Positions 37,780 through 45,710 of a stretch of 64,000 nt of DNA are shown piece after piece. The stretch's first letter is position 1, and the number at the start of each line of letters is the position of its first letter. The position numbers and the translations under genes are program-made. The stretch lies in contig NZ_CP124681.1 in the NCBI RefSeq assembly GCF_029961765.1, forward strand, positions 2,108,001-2,172,000, in the 5' to 3' direction. The notes under the pieces were generated by a model. It saw nothing but the letters and a program-made list of their open reading frames with translations, was not told the origin of the DNA and ran no database searches. The stretch comes from Nocardioides sp. QY071. Its GTDB lineage: Bacteria > Actinomycetota > Actinomycetes > Propionibacteriales > Nocardioidaceae.

Positions 37780-39213
37780 TCAGGCGGCGTAGTCGCCGGC
37801 GAGCGTGACGGCCTGGTGGGCGTACACGTGGTACTCGGCCTGGGTGATGGGTCGGGTGCCGCCGCCGGTCACGAGCCTGTAGAGGCCGTTGGGTGTGCCC
37901 CAGATCCACTTGTCGGGTCCGAGCTGCAGCACCGTGTAGCCGGCGACGTGGGTCTTGGCTCGGTGGTGGTGTCGGGTGAGTGGGGTGTCGTTGTGGTCGC
38001 CTGTCTGGCCGGGTGGTCCGTGCTTGTCGTAGGCGACGGTGTGGTCGTGGTCCGGCGGTCGGCCGCACTTGGCGAAGAGGCCGGTGGCGTGGGGGAACAC
38101 GTCTCCGACCGTGCGTAGCTGGGTGCGGTGCTTGACGTCGGTGGGGTGCTCGTAGCCGTTGACCGAGCGTCCGGTGTGGAGGTCGATGACCGGCTGCACG
38201 GTGATGGTCGCGTGGCGACCCAGGAGGTCGGAGACCTGGGTGAGGAGTCGTGGGCCGAGGCTCTCGACCCGGGCAACGGGTCCGAGGGCGCCGGTGTCGT
38301 CGAGCGCGACGTGGACAACGATCTCCGCGACCCGGCGGGGGTCTCGTGACGGTTGCTGCGCAACCTCCTCGACCTCCGAGGTGCCCGGGGTGTCGTCGAT
38401 GCCGTGGAGGAACGCGAGGACGGCGGCGGGGTCGGCGAGCATCGCGAACGCCTCGGCCCGCCAGTGCTCCATCGACAGTGGTTCGGCGCCCTCGGGGACG
38501 TCGGCGTGCTCGGCGAGGGCAGCCGCGAGGTCGTCGACCGTGTGCTGGTGGGCGAGGGCGTCGGCCTCGTCGAGCCGGGCGAACACGGTCCCGATACCGG
38601 CAGTGTTGACCGCATCGTTGTCGTCGGCCTGGGAGCCCGGGCGGGGCTTGGGGTACCAGGCACCCTTGTCGTTCTGGTTCTTCTCGATACTGCCCTGGTG
38701 AGCGACCGGGTCGGCCTCGATCACCTTGGCCTCGGCGATGGCAAGGATCCGCGACGGCGACTGGTCCAGAGCAGCTGCGACGGCGGTGTCGACGAGCGCA
38801 ACTCGGTGGCGGTCGAGCGCGCGGGACATCCGTGCGACCCGCCGCACCACCCACACTTCGCACCGGCCGGACTTCGCGCCTTCCCATACGGCGGGGAGGC
38901 GGTGGCGCAGGTCGAACGCATCGGCCAGCGCGCCACGGGTCGCGAGCACGTGCTCGTGCCGGGCGATCGCCATCTCCACCAGCGCGAGGTCGGCGACCTC
39001 CGGAGTCCCGTCCCCACCCAACGAGATGAGCCGCGGACCACCGAACCGGACCGGGACCGCGCCGGGCTCGGCCTGCGGGTCACCCGAGTGCAGGTCGGCC
39101 CACGCGAGCAGCAGCTTGAGCTGCCTGGCCTCGTGGAGCCGGCGGATCCGGACGCCGTCCTCGGCCGCGTGGAGCAACTGCTCCGGCGTGACGTTGGAGG
39201 GCTCCGAGATCAT
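37780..39213 (-). CDS. DUF222/HNH endonuclease domain protein (13E12-repeat type), copy 1
   Basis: A 477-residue protein. The N-terminal DUF222 region (QLLHAAEDGVRIRRLHEARQLKLLLAWADLHS) is followed by a helical core and a C-terminal HNH nuclease: DHDHTVAYDKHGPPGQTGDHNDTPLTRHHHRAKTH, with the His-Asn-His set near residues 400-430 and a Cys (KCGRPPDHDH) nearby. Such genes occur in many copies in actinobacteria and resemble intron or phage HNH nucleases; their role is unknown. A second copy lies at 61835-63199. Residues about 279-293 (EVEEVAQQPSRDPRR) are encoded by a hairpin repeat also found in the MFS gene. Leaderless promoter TAGAAT. Confidence 0.88.
   Translation of the reverse strand: MISEPSNVTPEQLLHAAEDGVRIRRLHEARQLKLLLAWADLHSGDPQAEPGAVPVRFGGPRLISLGGDGTPEVADLALVEMAIARHEHVLATRGALADAFDLRHRLPAVWEGAKSGRCEVWVVRRVARMSRALDRHRVALVDTAVAAALDQSPSRILAIAEAKVIEADPVAHQGSIEKNQNDKGAWYPKPRPGSQADDNDAVNTAGIGTVFARLDEADALAHQHTVDDLAAALAEHADVPEGAEPLSMEHWRAEAFAMLADPAAVLAFLHGIDDTPGTSEVEEVAQQPSRDPRRVAEIVVHVALDDTGALGPVARVESLGPRLLTQVSDLLGRHATITVQPVIDLHTGRSVNGYEHPTDVKHRTQLRTVGDVFPHATGLFAKCGRPPDHDHTVAYDKHGPPGQTGDHNDTPLTRHHHRAKTHVAGYTVLQLGPDKWIWGTPNGLYRLVTGGGTRPITQAEYHVYAHQAVTLAGDYAA
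38337..38377. repeat. REP-like hairpin repeat, copy B (inside DUF222 gene)
   Basis: GGGGGTC (38337-38343)...GACCTCC (38371-38377) with inner stem GGTTGC (38351-38356)/GCAACC (38360-38365). Relative to copies A and C the stem has paired changes (T-A in place of C-G), so the hairpin is preserved. Confidence 0.75.
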
Positions 39214-39219
39214 GCATCG

Positions 39220-39225
39220 ATTCTA
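39220..39225 (-). promoter_or_regulatory. -10 box TAGAAT, leaderless DUF222 start
   Basis: TAGAAT on the minus strand, six bases before ATG 39213. Confidence 0.6.
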
Positions 39226-39307
39226 TCGCACATATGTTCGAATGACGAGGCCCGTTGCGGACTTTCCCCTTGTTTCTAGGGAGTTTTCGACCGCGCGCGA
39301 ACCGTCG

Positions 39308-39680
39308 CCCGACCGGGGAACCCAGCCACCTCCCGACGTTCTCGTCGCTGCTTTCGGAACGCGACCGGTTACGCCACCGAAGCCCGCGGACAGTTCGCGC
39401 CGATGGCCCGGAGGTTTCGAGGCTCGTCGCTGGCGCTCCTCGCACCTCAACCGTCGGCCGAGGTCGGTTGCGGTGGTGTCGTGACGGTCGCTGCACGACC
39501 TCCTCGACCTCCGGGCGCGGACCGCGGCCCGACCGCGGAAACCAGCCACCTCCCGACCTTCTTCGTCGCTGCCTTTCGGAACGCAACCACCTACGCCACC
39601 GAAGCCCGCGGACAGGCCACGCGACCAGCCCGGTGGTGTCGAGGCTCGTCGCTGGCGCTCCTCGCGCCTCGACCAGCGAG
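39308..39680. repeat. Repeat-rich intergenic region: two imperfect copies, period about 220 bases
   Basis: The 526-base gap 39214-39739 has no convincing gene. A block beginning CCCGACC at 39308 recurs at 39528; both contain the CAGCCACCTCCCGAC, GCCACCGAAGCCCGCGGACA and CTCGTCGCTGGCGCTCCTCG segments. Each block ends in a 40-base palindromic element (39413-39452 and 39635-39674; the second has an 8-base perfect stem GTCGAGGC/GCCTCGAC). The REP-like copy C sits between them. Minus-strand reading frames through it are repeat-derived. Confidence 0.8.
39472..39512. repeat. REP-like hairpin repeat, copy C (intergenic)
   Basis: Same 41-base unit as copy A, with inner stem GGTCG (39486-39490)/CGACC (39496-39500). 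This is the only copy outside a gene in the window. Confidence 0.75.
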
Positions 39681-39739
39681 GGAGAGCTGGCGTTTTGTCG
39701 CACATCAGCGCCCGGAGCCGGTGGGCGAGGGCCGAGAGG

Positions 39740-39961
39740 TCAGCGCGGTCCGTCGGGGTAGATGCTGCGCGTCTCCGCCCGCTCGTAGCCACGCGGCAGG
39801 TAGTCGCGGACCCAGATCTTCGGCAGTGCCTTGGCGACCGAGAGCGTCACGTAGACCATCGTGTTGATCGCGACGAACGCGGCGAGGACGGCGAACGCGT
39901 GCGAGCGCACCAGCGACTCGGGGAAGAGGATGCCGAGGGTGGAGAGCAGTGGGGCGCTCAT
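39740..39961 (-). CDS. Small membrane protein coupled to the glycosyltransferase
   Basis: A 73-residue protein: a short N-terminus, one membrane helix (AFAVLAAFVAINTMVYVTLSVA) and a basic cytoplasmic tail (YLPRGYERAETRSIYPDG). Its ATG overlaps the glycosyltransferase stop (ATGA), so the two are translated together. It may be an accessory subunit of a polysaccharide synthase, as small membrane partners often are (for example PgaD), but it has no visible similarity that proves it. Confidence 0.7.
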   Translation of the reverse strand: MSAPLLSTLGILFPESLVRSHAFAVLAAFVAINTMVYVTLSVAKALPKIWVRDYLPRGYERAETRSIYPDGPR

Positions 39962-41382
39962 GCGTCCACCTCCTGCCGCGCGGGAGCGGGCGTGTGGTTG
40001 CCCCACTGCGCGTTGCGGCCGAGGGACATGTCGATGATCCCCTTGAGGTAGACGATGTCGAGGAACAGGGCGTAGAAGAGCTCGGGGAACAGCGTGGCGG
40101 CGAGGATCCGCGCCTTCCACCCGCCGCGCCACACGGTCGCGACCCGCTCGATCGTGAAGACCAGGCCGGTGCCGACCCAGAACGGGAACCACACCCAGTG
40201 GTCGAAGGACAATGCCATGAGCAGCATCAGGAACAGGTAGGCGAACAGGGCGATCACGCCGTACCCGATGCCGAGCTGCTGGGCCCAGTAGCGGAAGGTG
40301 GAGGGCCGCAGGCCGTACTCGCCGAGGTTCTCCAACGCGCCGCGCTGCCAGCGCAGTCGCTGCGCCCACAGCGTGCGCCAGGTGCTCATCACCTCGGTGA
40401 CGACGGTGCAGTCGGACGGCGAGATGATCAGCCCACCGAGGGACTTGAGGGCCAGGGTGATCTCGTTGTCCTCGGTGAGGACGAGGGTGTCGTAGACGTC
40501 CCCGGGTACGCCGGGCAGCAGCTTGCCGCGCTCGGCGGCGATGGTGCGCAGGGCGCGTGGGCGGAACACGGTCGCCGTGCCGGTGAGCACGAACACCTGG
40601 CCGCGGCGGCGGCGTAGGTCGCGCGCGTAGCGGGTGTACTCGTTGCGCTGGAACTGTCCGATCAGGCCGCTGCCGTCCTCGCCGTAGAAGAGGCCGCCGA
40701 CGGCCATCAGGGCCCGGTCCGCGGTCATCCGGCGTACGACGGACGCGAGGAAGCCGTCGTCGAGCACGGTGTCGGCGTCCATCACCATGACCAGGTCGTT
40801 CTCGCCCTGGGCGGGCAGGATCTGGGCCAGGGCCTGGTTGAGCGCGCCGGCCTTCTTGTGCTTGTTGCCCACGCTCTCGATCACCTCGGCGCCGCAGCGG
40901 CGCGCGATGGCCACCGTGTCGTCGGTGCAGTTGTCGGCGACGACGACGATCCGCTCGGGCGAGCGCGACTGGGCGGTGAGCGAGGCGAGGGTGGCGGCGA
41001 TGCCCTGGGCCTCGTTGTGGGCCGGCACCAGCACGGTCAAGGTGACCTCGCCGTGGAACACGCCGCGGGTCTCGGCCATCACGTGGCGTGGCGAGAGGGG
41101 CAGGTGCGCGTCGTCGTCGCTGCGCCGGGCCTTGTTGGCGATGCGGCGCTCGAGCGTCGCGACACCGGCGGCGAAGAGCAGGGCGAGGCCGGCGGCCGCG
41201 GCCAGTGTCGGCACGGTGGGCGCCTCGGTGTCGTACAGCACGTGCCACGCGCCGAGCACCAGGCCCTCGGACGGCGTCGCCCGCCCGTGGGCGGTGTCCG
41301 AGACCGACCACCACAACAGGCCGGCACCGGCCAGAGCCGTCCCGAGAATGAGCAGTCCTACTGCCCGCTGCAACCAGCGCAC
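39958..41382 (-). CDS. Membrane glycosyltransferase family 2 (polysaccharide synthase type)
   Basis: A 474-residue processive GT2 enzyme. Two N-terminal helices (LLILGTALAGAGLLWW, LAAAAGLALLFAAGVA), then the catalytic domain LTVLVPAHNEAQGIAATLASL with DADTV near residue 200 (DxD), TEDNE near 304 and QRLRWQRGALENL near 340 (the QxxRW set), then helices at the C-terminus. These are hallmarks of cellulose, hyaluronan or poly-N-acetylglucosamine synthases. The sugar is not predictable. GTG 41382 is preceded by GGAGGGAAGGGG. It is divergent, with 64 bases between, from a c-di-GMP signalling gene, which suggests c-di-GMP control of the synthase; no PilZ domain is seen in it. Confidence 0.87.
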   Translation of the reverse strand: MRWLQRAVGLLILGTALAGAGLLWWSVSDTAHGRATPSEGLVLGAWHVLYDTEAPTVPTLAAAAGLALLFAAGVATLERRIANKARRSDDDAHLPLSPRHVMAETRGVFHGEVTLTVLVPAHNEAQGIAATLASLTAQSRSPERIVVVADNCTDDTVAIARRCGAEVIESVGNKHKKAGALNQALAQILPAQGENDLVMVMDADTVLDDGFLASVVRRMTADRALMAVGGLFYGEDGSGLIGQFQRNEYTRYARDLRRRRGQVFVLTGTATVFRPRALRTIAAERGKLLPGVPGDVYDTLVLTEDNEITLALKSLGGLIISPSDCTVVTEVMSTWRTLWAQRLRWQRGALENLGEYGLRPSTFRYWAQQLGIGYGVIALFAYLFLMLLMALSFDHWVWFPFWVGTGLVFTIERVATVWRGGWKARILAATLFPELFYALFLDIVYLKGIIDMSLGRNAQWGNHTPAPARQEVDA

Positions 41383-41446
41383 GAGATCCCCTTCCCTCCG
41401 GCTCGACCCTAGGCAGACGGGACGCGAAAGTTCGAGGAACGGCGCG

Positions 41447-43597
41447 ATGCCGTCCGATCGACAGCCCGATCCGGGACCATGGTCCCGATCCCCTCCGATC
41501 CTCCGGTCCCGGGCCGAACGGATCGGCATGCTCCGTGACCCGACCGACGACGAGCGACTCCGGCTCATCATCGAGGCCGTGCCGAGCGCGATGGTGCTCG
41601 TCAACGCGTGCGGGCGGATCGTGCTGGTCAACTCCGAGGCCGAGCGAGCCTTCGGCTACACCCGCGAGGAGCTGCTCGCGCTCGGTGTCGAGGACCTGAT
41701 GCCCGAGCGGTTCCGGGAGCGACACGGCCATGAGCGCACGACGTACGCCGCCCGTCCGGACCGCCGTGCGATGGGTGTGGGACGCGAGCTCTTCGGTCTG
41801 CGGAGCGACGGCACCGAGATGCCCATCGAGATCGGCCTCAACCCGATCACCGTGGGGGAGGGGCGCTACGTCCTCGCCTCGATCATCGACATCACCGAGC
41901 GGCTGCGCGGTCAGGAGGCGCTGGTCGTCGCGCGGGAGGACGCGCTGCGCCGCTCGATCCTCGACACCATGCCGTTCAGCATCATCGCGACCGATGCCAG
42001 CGGCCGGATCCGGACCGCCAACCCGGCCGCGGCGGACCTGGTCGGCCGCGCCCAGGACGAGCTGATCGGGCGCTCGCTGGTCCAGATCGACGGGTCCCAG
42101 CGCCAGCTCTACCCGGACGGGACGCCGGTGCTCGCCCACGCGCTGGGCGACGAGGCCGAGTGGACCTACCGGCGCAAGGACGGCAGCACGGTGCCGGTGC
42201 ACGAGTGGATCGTGCCGCTGGCGCCGCAGGACGGTGCACCGGGTGGCTTCCTCGTGGTCGCCTACGACATCACGCAGCGGATCGAGGCGCGGGAGCGGAT
42301 CGAGCACATCGTCACCCACGACAGCCTGACCAACCTGCCGAACCGCTCACTGCTCGTGCGACACCTCGACCAGGCGCTCGAGCGGGCCGAGCGCGACGCC
42401 ACCGAGCTGGCGCTGGTGCTCATCGACCTCGACCAGTTCAAGCGGATCAACGACTCGCTGGGCCACCACATCGGCGACGAGCTGCTCATCGTCGTCGCCG
42501 AGCGGCTCCTGGCGTGGACCCGCTCCGACGACCTCGTCTCCCGACTGGGGGGTGACGAGTTCGTGATCGTTCTGGAGGACCTGGTCCCCGGCACCGACCT
42601 GGACCGGCGGCTGGAGGACCTGATGACCGACGTGCTCGCGCCGGTCGTCGTGCACGGCTACGAGCTCGCGGTCACGGCCAGTGTCGGCGGGACGCGCTGC
42701 CCGGCCGACGGCCGGGACGCGGCCACCCTGCTGAAGAACGTCGACATCGCGATGTACCAGGCCAAGGCCGCGGGGCGCAACGAGATCCGCTGGTACCAGC
42801 CGGCGATGCTCGAGGAGAACAACGACCGGCTCGCGCTCTCGGCCGCACTGCGCCAGGCGCTGGAGCAGGACGAGCTCTCGCTGGTCTACCAGCCCCAGGT
42901 CGACCTGCTCAGCGGCGAGGTGGTCGGCGTCGAGGCGCTCGCCCGCTGGACCAGCCCGACCCTGGGCCCGGTGCCGCCCGACCGGTTCATCCCCGTCGCC
43001 GAGGACGGCGGCATGATCGCCCAGCTCGGCGGTTGGGTCCTCGCGACGGCGTGCACGGCGCTCGCCGGGGTCCAGGACCAGATCGGCCGCCCCCTGCGCC
43101 TGGCCGTCAATGTCTCGCCGCGCCAGCTGCGCGGCCGCGCCTGGCTCGACGAGATCGCCGCCGCGATCGACCTCGCCGGCATCCAGCCCTCCCAGCTCGA
43201 GGTCGAGATCACCGAGGGCCTGCTCATCGAGGACCACGGCGACGTCGTCGCGATGCTCGAGTCGCTGCGCTCGCTCGGCGTCTCGATCGTGGTCGACGAC
43301 TTCGGCCGCGGCTACAGCAGCCTCGCCTACCTGACCCGGTTCCCGATCGACAAGCTCAAGATCGACCGCTCCTTCGTCCAGGAGATCAGTACCGCCGAGA
43401 ACGCCGCCATCGTGGACGCGATCATCGTGATGGCCCACGCGCTCGGCATGACGGTGGTCGCCGAGGGGGTCGAGACGCCCGCGCAGGAGCAGTACCTGCG
43501 CGAGCGCGGCTGCGACGAGGTGCAGGGCTACCTCTACAGCCCCGGCGTCCCGGCCGGGTCGCTGGAGATGGTGACCCGGGCGCTGTCGCGTCAGTAG
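41447..43597 (+). CDS. PAS-PAS-GGDEF-EAL protein (c-di-GMP cyclase/phosphodiesterase)
   Basis: A 716-residue cytoplasmic signalling protein. PAS 1 at about 35-150 (VPSAMVLVNACGRIVLVNSEAERAFGY), PAS 2 at about 165-285, GGDEF at about 290-450 with intact RLGGDEF near 367 and an RSDD I-site ahead of it, EAL at about 470-710 with VEALARW near 495, NVSPRQL, ITEG, DDFGRGYSS, KIDRSF and AEGVET. Both catalytic sites look intact, so it may make or degrade c-di-GMP depending on the PAS signal. ATG 41447 has GAGGAA seven bases upstream; ATG 41529 is a second choice and would put a DosR-like palindrome in the leader. Confidence 0.92.
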   Translation: MPSDRQPDPGPWSRSPPILRSRAERIGMLRDPTDDERLRLIIEAVPSAMVLVNACGRIVLVNSEAERAFGYTREELLALGVEDLMPERFRERHGHERTTYAARPDRRAMGVGRELFGLRSDGTEMPIEIGLNPITVGEGRYVLASIIDITERLRGQEALVVAREDALRRSILDTMPFSIIATDASGRIRTANPAAADLVGRAQDELIGRSLVQIDGSQRQLYPDGTPVLAHALGDEAEWTYRRKDGSTVPVHEWIVPLAPQDGAPGGFLVVAYDITQRIEARERIEHIVTHDSLTNLPNRSLLVRHLDQALERAERDATELALVLIDLDQFKRINDSLGHHIGDELLIVVAERLLAWTRSDDLVSRLGGDEFVIVLEDLVPGTDLDRRLEDLMTDVLAPVVVHGYELAVTASVGGTRCPADGRDAATLLKNVDIAMYQAKAAGRNEIRWYQPAMLEENNDRLALSAALRQALEQDELSLVYQPQVDLLSGEVVGVEALARWTSPTLGPVPPDRFIPVAEDGGMIAQLGGWVLATACTALAGVQDQIGRPLRLAVNVSPRQLRGRAWLDEIAAAIDLAGIQPSQLEVEITEGLLIEDHGDVVAMLESLRSLGVSIVVDDFGRGYSSLAYLTRFPIDKLKIDRSFVQEISTAENAAIVDAIIVMAHALGMTVVAEGVETPAQEQYLRERGCDEVQGYLYSPGVPAGSLEMVTRALSRQ
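41472..41487. promoter_or_regulatory. 16-base palindrome CGGGACCATGGTCCCG
   Basis: Perfect palindrome near the 5' end of the GGDEF-EAL gene, about 90 bases from the divergent glycosyltransferase start; same core as 29783-29794. It matches the GGGAC-N4-GTCCC form of DosR/DevR sites. Confidence 0.45.
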
Positions 43598-44781
43598 GAC
43601 CTGGGCAGTCCCAGCATCTGGGTCCCGATGTGGGCGAGCACGAGCTCCTCGGCGACGGGGATGTTCTTGGCGATCCGGGCGTCGCGGAAGATCCGCTCGA
43701 CCGGGTACTCCTTCGAGTACGCCATCCCGCCCAGCGTCTGGAAGGCCTGGTTGGCGGCCTCCCAGCCGACCTGGGCGCCGGTCAGCTTGGCGACATTGGC
43801 CTCGTTGCCGCAGGGCCGGCCCTGGTCGAAGAGCCAGGCGGCCTGGTAGGTCATCAACCGGCCCAGCTCGGCCTTGGCCTTGATCTGGGCGAGCGGGAAC
43901 TGCAGGCCCTGGTTGGCGCCGATGGGGCGGCCGAACACCTCGCGCTCGCGGGCGTAGTCACAGGCGATCCGCAGGGCGGCGTCCGCCGTACCGATGCCGC
44001 CGGAGGCAGCGAGGATCCGCTCCGGGTTGAGCACGTCCCACAGGACGGCGAACCCCGCGTCGACCTCGCCGATCACGTTGACGGCGGGCACGCGGACGTC
44101 GTCGAAGAAGACCTGGCTGGAGTGCAGGATGTTGCTGCCCATCTTGGGGATCGGCGTGTACGACAGGGTGCCGTCGGCCAGGGCCTGCTTCACGTCGACG
44201 AGGAGGAGCGTGAACCCGGCCGTGCGCGGCAGTCCGCGCTCGCGGGTCTCCGCGGCCGGGATGGTGCGGGTGACGGCGACCATCCAGTCGGCGTTCTCGA
44301 CGTTGGAGATCCAGACCTTCTGGCCCTTGATCACGAACTCGTCGCCGTCACGGCGGGCGGCGGTCCTGATCTCGATCGCGTTGCTGCCGGCATCCGGCTC
44401 GGTGAGTGCGAGGCAGAACTGCACGTCACCGGTGGCGAGGCCGGGGAGGATCCGCTGCTTCTGCTCGTCGGTGCCGTGCCGGGTCAGCGTCATCGCGCCG
44501 AAGCCGGGCGTGGTGACGTAGGAGAAGGTGCCGGCGACGCCACCGGAGGCGCACAGCGTCATGTTGGCCACGGCCAGCTCGAGCAGGCCCTGCCCGCCGC
44601 CGCCGTACTCCTCGGGGACACACAGCCCGAACCAGCCGCCGTTGCCGAGGTCGTCGAAGACCTCCTGCGGGAAGCGGTGCTCCTCCTCGCAGCGCGACCA
44701 GTACGCGTGGTCGTAGCGCGCGGCGACGGCGGCGACGCCCTCGCGGACGGCGAGGGCGCTCTCGGGCAGGTCGAAGTCCAT
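43591..44781 (-). CDS. Acyl-CoA dehydrogenase
   Basis: A 396-residue flavoprotein: N-terminal helices (MDFDLPESALAVREGVAAVAARYD), FAD-site segment CLALTEPDAGSNA near residue 130, WISNVENADWMVAVTRT, KMGSNILHSSQVFFDDVRVP, and the C-terminal QTLGGMAYSKEYPVERIFRDARIAKN. The usual catalytic Glu in YEGTxEIQ is replaced by IPVAEELVLAHIG, as in the CaiA/FadE28-like branches, so a standard straight-chain substrate is doubtful. It lies 23 bases after the MpaB-like gene, so they form one operon under the TetR site. The stop overlaps the convergent GGDEF-EAL stop by 7 bases. Confidence 0.9.
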   Translation of the reverse strand: MDFDLPESALAVREGVAAVAARYDHAYWSRCEEEHRFPQEVFDDLGNGGWFGLCVPEEYGGGGQGLLELAVANMTLCASGGVAGTFSYVTTPGFGAMTLTRHGTDEQKQRILPGLATGDVQFCLALTEPDAGSNAIEIRTAARRDGDEFVIKGQKVWISNVENADWMVAVTRTIPAAETRERGLPRTAGFTLLLVDVKQALADGTLSYTPIPKMGSNILHSSQVFFDDVRVPAVNVIGEVDAGFAVLWDVLNPERILAASGGIGTADAALRIACDYAREREVFGRPIGANQGLQFPLAQIKAKAELGRLMTYQAAWLFDQGRPCGNEANVAKLTGAQVGWEAANQAFQTLGGMAYSKEYPVERIFRDARIAKNIPVAEELVLAHIGTQMLGLPRSY

Positions 44782-44804
44782 CGGTGCTCCCTGGGTGTGA
44801 TCGG

Positions 44805-45659
44805 TCAGACGAGGGGGCGGTGGAACCGGCGGCGCAGTCGCATGTCGGCGAGCCACAGGTTGAACGGGAAGTTCCGCAGCACGCGAGGCATCCGGCGCTC
44901 GACGGTGCCCAGGGTGCGCAGCAGGCGGTCGAAGCGGCGCTGCTGGCGCGCGGTCCACGGCAGCCCCATCGCGTCGCGGAACAGCGGGGGCAGGAAGCCG
45001 GTCGTCACGAACAGCACGAACGGCGCGAGCAGGTGGAACGGCTTCGGGAAGTTCCGCAGCCGGGTCAGCGAGAGGAGGTACGCCGCCACGGCGGGGTCGA
45101 TGTCGACCTCGGCCTCGGCCTCCTCCCAATAGCGCCGGAAGGCAGCGCGGTCGGCCGGCCAAGCGTCGGCCGGCATCTGCAGGGTGGTGCCGAACCGCGC
45201 GCAGTGGGCGTAGAGCGCGTCGGCCTCGGCGTCGGGGAGCGGACCGTGCATCTTCTCGATCATGTCGACGGTGCCGTAGTAGAGGCAGGCCGCGACCCAG
45301 GTCTGCAGCCGGGGGTCCATGGCGCGGTACTGCACCTTCTCGCCCGGCCGCGACACGACCTGCGCGTGCTGCCGGTTGACCTCCTTGCGGAAGGCGGTGC
45401 GGTCCTCGTCGTTGCCGAGCAGGGCGACGGCGAGGTAGGTGAAGGTGGTCCGGCCGCGCTTGAAGGGCCGCTTGGTGGCGGCGCCGTCGTGGACCCGGCT
45501 GTTCATCACGCCGTAGCCGACACCCGGCCAGCTCAACTGCATGATCACGTTGGCCGGCCCGGCGAGGTGCGCGCCGATGCCGGAGACGTGGTCACGCATG
45601 TCGAAGCCCATGGGCACGGGCAGGTCGCGGACCCTCGGGGACGGTGTGCTGGTCGCCAT
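44805..45659 (-). CDS. Oxygenase MpaB family (DUF2236) protein
   Basis: A 284-residue protein of the DUF2236/MpaB/Lcp-related family: GIGAHLAGPANVIMQLSWPGVGYGVMNSRVHDGAATKRPFKRGRTTFTYLAVALLG, WVAACLYYGTVDMIEK and the C-terminal RRFDRLLRTLGTVERRMPRVLRNFP. Known members include the fungal MpaB cleavage oxygenase and the heme-binding latex-clearing proteins, so a role in oxidative attack on a hydrophobic compound is plausible. It is divergent from a TetR regulator with a perfect 19-base palindrome between. ATG 45659 is preceded by TAGCGT and seven bases (leaderless); GTG 45668 is an alternative start. Confidence 0.8.
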   Translation of the reverse strand: MATSTPSPRVRDLPVPMGFDMRDHVSGIGAHLAGPANVIMQLSWPGVGYGVMNSRVHDGAATKRPFKRGRTTFTYLAVALLGNDEDRTAFRKEVNRQHAQVVSRPGEKVQYRAMDPRLQTWVAACLYYGTVDMIEKMHGPLPDAEADALYAHCARFGTTLQMPADAWPADRAAFRRYWEEAEAEVDIDPAVAAYLLSLTRLRNFPKPFHLLAPFVLFVTTGFLPPLFRDAMGLPWTARQQRRFDRLLRTLGTVERRMPRVLRNFPFNLWLADMRLRRRFHRPLV

Positions 45660-45666
45660 GGCGGCC

Positions 45667-45672
45667 ACGCTA
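45667..45672 (-). promoter_or_regulatory. -10 box TAGCGT for MpaB operon
   Basis: TAGCGT on the minus strand, seven bases before ATG 45659. Confidence 0.45.
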
Positions 45673-45678
45673 GCCTTT

Positions 45679-45697
45679 TATTGGCAGGCTGCCAATA
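45679..45697. promoter_or_regulatory. TetR operator: perfect 19-base palindrome
   Basis: TATTGGCAG-G-CTGCCAATA, 9-base arms and one central base. It lies between the divergent MpaB and TetR starts, ending one base before the tetR -10 box and covering the expected -35 of the MpaB promoter, which fits repression of both. Confidence 0.85.
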
Positions 45698-45698
45698 G

Positions 45699-45704
45699 TA
45701 GGTT
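45699..45704 (+). promoter_or_regulatory. -10 box TAGGTT, leaderless tetR start
   Basis: TAGGTT, six bases, ATG 45711. Confidence 0.6.
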
Positions 45705-45710
45705 GGGTCC

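Noticed and set aside
37780-39213. DUF222/HNH gene as a defence nuclease or self-splicing intron remnant
   Set aside because: The HNH motif is clear, but nothing around the gene (no methylase, no intron structure, no defence partner) supports either role.
39308-39680. Possible CRISPR array
   Set aside because: Only two long imperfect copies with a 220-base period; no short regular repeats and spacers, and no cas genes.
39223-39792. A minus-strand 189-codon frame in the repeat region
   Set aside because: Its sequence consists of two copies of the 220-base block and the REP-like element, and it has no ribosome site or conserved domain; treated as repeat-derived.
41529-41531. ATG 41529 as the start of the GGDEF-EAL gene
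   Set aside because: It has no ribosome site or TAnnnT box at the right distance, while ATG 41447 has GAGGAA seven bases upstream. Kept as an alternative because of the palindrome at 41472-41487.
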